In this document: piece by piece, positions 46,401 to 47,922 of the stretch | Numbering within the stretch: the first letter of the stretch is position 1 | How the letters are laid out: the number at the start of each line of letters is the position of its first letter | Assembly: GCA_033765235.1 (NCBI GenBank) | Contig: JANRIG010000001.1 | Span: 1 to 47,922, forward strand | Direction of reading: 5' to 3' | Length of the DNA stretch: 47,922 bases | From: JANRIG01 sp033765235 | GTDB taxonomy: Bacteria; Bacteroidota; Bacteroidia; Cytophagales; UBA9547 | Notes under the pieces: generated by a model | What the model saw: the letters and a program-made list of their open reading frames with translations, nothing else | What the model was told of the DNA's origin: nothing | Databases searched by the model: none | Program-made: the position numbers and the translations under genes

Positions 46401-47119
46401 GCATTATTTCAAAATTTGCGGCTACAGCCATGATTGGCTATGGGCAAACAGCTGCTACAGCACTGGTAAACGGTGCCGACCTTGACAATGCCTTGGTAGC
46501 AGGCCTTACAGGAGCAGCTTTTGCCACAGCAGGGGCAGGTATAGGATATGGGATTGGAAGGGCAGTAGGGGGAAGGGGTGTAAAAGCAGGAGAAGTTGGA
46601 GGAGATGGAGCCGAAAATGCGGTACTGCTTGATGAGGAGATAGAACCTGGATTTCTTCCAACAAAGGGCTTTAAGATAGCCGAAACTAAAGGTAATGCAA
46701 ATTATGGAAAGTTTGGAATGACCCGAATTAATTCTAGAACAGGTTTACCCAAAGCTCATAGAGGATTAGACCTTTTAGGAGAAGTAGGAGACCCAGTATA
46801 CGCTGCATACGATGGAGAGGTCATAGGCATAGGTGTGGATAGAGCAAATTATGGACCAAATTCAATCCGAACTTCCTCTATAATTAGTGGTAAAAAATAC
46901 AATGTAGATTATGGTCATTTATCAAAAAGCTTTGTAAAAAAGGGAGACTATGTTTATAGAGGTGATAGGATAGGCTTAATCGGAAGAGAAGGAAATATTA
47001 AACCGTTTAGCCCATCAACATATCCAACCCATTTACACATAGGTATTTGGAGAACCCTCTCAAATGGGCAATCTGGCTATGTAAACCCTGTATTTGGACT
47101 TCCAAATTATAACTATTGA
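40463..47119 (+). CDS. Exported SpvB/FG-GAP/RHS polymorphic toxin with M23 metallopeptidase tip
   Basis: 2218 residues. Order: signal peptide ending I-Y-A-Q; an SpvB-like domain at about 110-310 (S-A-E-Y-T-I-P-I); seven FG-GAP/VCBS-type calcium motifs such as G-D-F-N-G-D-G-K; many YD/RHS repeats at about 900-1750; and the conserved RHS end near residues 1758-1865 (D-H-L-G-S, G-R-F-L-S-P-D-P, Y-N-P-L-S-R-V-D-P-S-G). Next is a Gly/Ala-rich hydrophobic region to about 2045. The tip (2060-2218) is a LytM/M23 domain with full zinc-site set H2099-x3-D2103, H2152 and H2190-x-H2192. The likely target is a competitor's peptidoglycan. It is third in a compact run and is followed 4 nt later by a putative immunity gene. 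Confidence 0.93.
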   Translation: MNKVVKKLIFYLIVLYAINIYAQAPQIKIMSGEYSATTSENAKKITGNPSVFSDVDGVVFHNGKIVASQNKSVVLKPGPLSPAPSTDSQGSVIVDNNFLPQQTLNPTVDASLAIGLFSGNAEVSNLGSAEYTIPIEIPKGAKGTAPPLAIKYNSLGGNGLLGMGWELIGLQDITRVGQSLHFDSNILPVQLSSNDRYSLSGQRLVMVNGAGEGLNGTEYNFEARTTDKIFSRGSVNGGPEYFEIKSSNGSTVEFGKTENARLTGDNSLFSSNTTPLVWKINKIKDIYGNYIRYTYKKSTNPFVDTESYLEKIEYSLNDNASNEAPYVIYFKYSNRNDTEEANITPGTSIKKSVLLKHIEIHSHGRLLKKYSFDYISGNITHVPVGSPRLHKVWQETYDGTKLNPIVINWNLARGVYEVNRVIFPVSNSHDNRNDFGEHDCFGDFNGDGKIDHLHLNDDNSKFRLSNNRTLSFTFPTLSNGIGNTDFGQIEAPGAVVIDHNSDGLDDVMVYWEDEYAGGILSRGLYVIESIVNPTTGDFSYRVVSPFNSAPDRNHYQFHEDLSYRIGDFNGDKNIDLLVLKTSNKTLMIMGTNVSRDPVLELTDGINPKEVFTLDIDGDGKTEIMSVYDDRTTYKLHKLDNTTNEFNSQLLSSSGLSTDCQCAYYYPGDFNGDGKSDLFAYYRRESEKSNGKKNARIFYSDGSKLYYDYENSFILPDDLPSNKINVADFNGDGKADIQYIKQFEDDERKIRLEFWYGKSVGLQHVGAHDVDFVWNFSDYTSRLIDYDSDGSIDVLAYRDNFDPYIISFANNGFEYYVNKISDSYTNSVEFEYNYLSISKQSDLYSRSRLQTDDGKVNYLGKGMKVVSKITLKSPETVEIEYKYRDALFHKNGKNLLGFLEITKNNTTFSKSMVSNYTLNTDYFFIYPTSVNDYYVEGTTLKNISTINYTGKTVNLGKTYLYYTNKIESKLREKDDSPGTFHTQLTNNITFEESGNLLGTLKEETSTSLDGYIKKTTYTNQVYGSYIINEKHIKTEVSYNNNVSKFTTDVEKDYSSSGILNTIYTYHGHPKQITTQIASRDVFGNILEQRMTGKVDNTNNQTRYSSYEYDSDGIYLEKSKNTNGGSESYVSTNYIDKFTGNLLLETGENNSRVFYEYDAWDKLIKKSDPFSSQSYSYDWQTGTYLYKLTTTDNQDATYVATYYDKGGRALKSETNTFISNDPNKTIITAEKEYNALGLLSKELSNSFDGSARMTTTYTYDYENRPSQVSTSRNGKTVTKNYHYNGLTTLVDYPDSYGNTRTSSSTQYMFGQLKQYIPNTAIASEVFNYTYHGSGKVETQVSANKYIKYVYEDGTGFKTEMDDDFDITGSSSGQKLKDYGKYTYSYNSFGELYNEVNPKNQTITYQYDVFGRAYTKTFDSKTIHISYLNSGNGKGQLGETYFNNQSYSQKNSYDQYGRILTVQKKYNCTGGVCEKIFTTNYKYDRDKLSEKTYPNGFAVGYVYTKGILTDIVRKDDGTNTLIWKLNNMNEIGQITSAKFGTQGNIGYTYDEFYNLHTKFSKWGNKTLFDQKYDFDYRLGNLMSRNNISHPNTIESFKYDSRDRLTEITNYNNNTKTINYNTTGKLSYKYDAGTFEYASNSAFKVGRVTSPTSDISHETQNVTYDTQGDVIKIDESPAGSSIFTDIYNGPDESRWKLTETVNNSPTVYVTKVYYDSEYEEEEHTINTRHREINYITAPTGLVAVYIKDSKNNTQKLYHVHTDHLGSICTISDEDEVVTERSFDAWGRVRTASTHAYTTLAALDHNDGIPLLRRGYTGHEHLELHALIHMNGRVYDPVMGRFLSPDPMMQTDDPFSYAGYNPLSRVDPSGYFFTEYFNLLSAIYMPGLFLHNQFTTPCTWAYENRQAILTGVSIVVGVAISVATAGTGTKLSVGLVLAVNAMTASLTTAYSTAISGGSLGQVIGSALIAGAASAATGGVWNGGGSIISKFAATAMIGYGQTAATALVNGADLDNALVAGLTGAAFATAGAGIGYGIGRAVGGRGVKAGEVGGDGAENAVLLDEEIEPGFLPTKGFKIAETKGNANYGKFGMTRINSRTGLPKAHRGLDLLGEVGDPVYAAYDGEVIGIGVDRANYGPNSIRTSSIISGKKYNVDYGHLSKSFVKKGDYVYRGDRIGLIGREGNIKPFSPSTYPTHLHIGIWRTLSNGQSGYVNPVFGLPNYNY

Positions 47120-47123
47120 TCTA

Positions 47124-47624
47124 ATGGTAAGAATATTAATAGTTATATGTGCAATAATTTCATTTAGCTCAAAAAGCCAAGATGTGCTTAATCTAAGTAT
47201 TGGGAAAATATTAATAGTTAGTTCAATTGATGGGATTAATAGTGGTTTATCTATAAAAATAAATAATAAAAGATATAAATTAATTGGGAGTGCAGATGGG
47301 GTTACAACTAAAGTGGATACAATAAATTTATCAAATGACTCAAAAATAGATTTTGTTTTGCTAGACCAATATGATGATAGTTTTGTAATTTCAGTGTTAA
47401 AATCTAATGGAGAAAATTATGAATTAATAGTTGTAGGGGATTTTATTTCTGATGAATCATGTGGAGACCTAAGCAATCATCATTTTTTTATTGTTTTAAA
47501 AAATACATTGTATGTAAATGCCATTGTTAAAAATAAAAAAGTATTAAATACAAAATGTACTTCTATTTATACAATTAGAGATTTATCTATGTTAAAAATT
47601 CAAAGAATTATTAAACCTGACTAG
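47124..47624 (+). CDS. Small exported protein, candidate immunity to the M23 tip
   Basis: 166 residues from the ATG at 47124, 4 nt after the RHS stop; the longer frame from 47094 overlaps RHS and hides the signal peptide. Residues 1-18 (M-V-R-I-L-I-V-I-C-A-I-I-S-F) form a clear signal peptide. The rest is beta-rich with two cysteines, and no family is recognised. Position immediately after a toxin tip is where immunity genes lie. A periplasmic immunity protein is expected if the tip cuts peptidoglycan. The DNA is noticeably more AT-rich than the RHS core. Function is inferred from location and leader only. Confidence 0.65.
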   Translation: MVRILIVICAIISFSSKSQDVLNLSIGKILIVSSIDGINSGLSIKINNKRYKLIGSADGVTTKVDTINLSNDSKIDFVLLDQYDDSFVISVLKSNGENYELIVVGDFISDESCGDLSNHHFFIVLKNTLYVNAIVKNKKVLNTKCTSIYTIRDLSMLKIQRIIKPD

Positions 47625-47833
47625 GTTATGGTATTGGAGTGGGTATTGGAGCGATACGTGGAGCAAGGCAAGCAAGGATAGATGCAAGAAACAGAGCTAA
47701 TATGAAATTCCTTGAAGATAATCAAGCTATGGCTTGTGAAAATTGTCCATCGTATGGTCTTGACGAAATAACAGTTACTGCCCCAAGCTGGCGCAAGTCT
47801 GTGACTTGTGCCTTATTAGCAATAATTCCTTAA
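47624..47833 (+). pseudogene. Displaced (orphan) RHS C-terminal tip remnant
   Basis: An open frame of 69 codons without a plausible start, beginning at the last base of the immunity stop codon. Its first residues G-Y-G-I-G-V-G-I-G-A-I-R-G echo the RHS pre-tip segment G-Y-G-I-G-R-A-V-G-G near residue 2030. The DNA GGTTATGGTATTGGA matches GGATATGGGATTGGA at 13 of 15 bases. A later L-D-E-I-T-V-T-A-P motif is a pre-toxin linker I know from Bacteroidota toxins. The frame ends soon after at TAA 47831. This fits a former tip left behind after a new tip/immunity pair was inserted. Confidence 0.6.
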
Positions 47834-47838
47834 TTTTG
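47831..47838 (+). promoter_or_regulatory. Bacteroidota -7 element for the transposase-like gene
   Basis: TAATTTTG matches TAnnTTTG exactly. A TTG at 47806-47808 is 22 nt away, one more than the usual spacing. It overlaps the stop of the tip remnant and the hairpin below. Confidence 0.4.
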
Positions 47839-47856
47839 TAAAGTTTGCAACTTTAC
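47838..47856. repeat. Perfect hairpin upstream of the transposase-like gene (REP-like)
   Basis: GTAAAGTT-TGC-AACTTTAC is a perfect 8-bp inverted repeat with a 3-nt loop, 5 nt before the ATG. Hairpins of this kind flank REP-associated tyrosine transposase genes and are their substrates. It could also stop transcription from the left. No second copy was seen in this window. Confidence 0.55.
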
Positions 47857-47861
47857 TATAA

Positions 47862-47922
47862 ATGAGTACCAAGTATAAATTTCATAATCCAGATGGGGTA
47901 TACTTTATCACATTTGCTGTGG
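47862..47922 (+). CDS. REP-associated/IS200-like tyrosine transposase, N-terminal fragment
   Basis: The first 20 codons of a gene that runs off the right edge. The start is M-S-T-K-Y-K-F-H-N-P-D-G-V-Y-F-I-T-F-A-V, which resembles the N-terminus of Bacteroidota REP-associated (Y1, IS200/IS605-like) transposases. The catalytic His-x-His and Tyr are outside the window. The hairpin and promoter-like element directly upstream support the call. Confidence 0.65.
   Translation, partial: MSTKYKFHNPDGVYFITFAV

Noticed and set aside
40463..47119. Tc-type insecticidal toxin (TcB/TcC) reading of the RHS protein
   Set aside because: The SpvB and RHS parts are shared with Tc toxins, but there is no TcA gene nearby and the tip is an M23 peptidase with a Sec leader at the N-terminus.
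47639..47833. Independent small gene from GTG 47639
   Set aside because: Homology to the RHS pre-tip segment begins upstream of the GTG, so the frame is better read as a remnant of a longer C-terminus.

Overview
The window is AT-rich chromosomal DNA from a member of the Bacteroidota. The evidence is lineage-specific: promoter elements of the TAnnTTTG type, a type IX secretion (T9SS) type A sorting domain and a gliding-motility-type C-terminal domain, a SusC/TonB-like barrel receptor with a carboxypeptidase-regulatory N-terminus, and many genes without a clear Shine-Dalgarno. An oxygen-dependent coproporphyrinogen oxidase, NuoN and a peroxiredoxin suggest an aerobic, respiring cell. The genus cannot be fixed from the sequence alone.

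Layout. 1-1.5 kb: the tail of an Uma2-type nuclease gene overlapping a fumarylacetoacetate-hydrolase-family gene, and a convergent CAP-domain protein. 1.6-6.9 kb: a tight five-gene run (GT47-like glycosyltransferase, hemF, PAP2 phosphatase, polymerase-like membrane protein, GT-C-like membrane glycosyltransferase), probably one envelope-glycan transcript with hemF embedded in it. 7-9 kb: a bifunctional aldolase/short-chain dehydrogenase. 9.2-15.7 kb: a 2161-residue secreted subtilase with a PKD-like domain, four LamG-like domains, cysteine-pair repeats and a T9SS-type C-terminus. 15.7-20.8 kb: nuoN, gcvH, an outer-membrane barrel receptor and an NlpC/P60 peptidase. 20.9-33 kb: housekeeping genes (PcrA/UvrD helicase, exported peroxiredoxin, tRNA-His, coaBC, a Thr-rich lipoprotein, dtd, dnaE, a small exported unknown, truB, a YkgJ-type cysteine-cluster protein).

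33-47.9 kb is the accessory part and the most interesting. An exported TPR-CHAT protease-like protein is followed by a three-gene run with gaps of 1 and 12 nt. The run is a trimeric-fibre-like protein whose start sits on a ten-C tract, a tiny protein with one RHS-like YD motif and a T9SS sorting domain, and a 2218-residue exported SpvB/FG-GAP/RHS protein. The RHS tip is a complete M23 (LytM) metallopeptidase. Four nucleotides later lies a small exported protein that is the natural candidate immunity factor. Next comes a start-less remnant that resembles another RHS tip, then a hairpin and the start of a REP-associated-transposase-like gene. My reading is a polymorphic toxin locus that may use T9SS through a small adaptor in trans, may be phase-variable at its first gene, and keeps a displaced older tip. 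The domain calls are well supported; the system-level interpretation is inference.

No intergenic stretch exceeds about 230 bases. I saw no CRISPR array, rRNA, integrase or replication origin.
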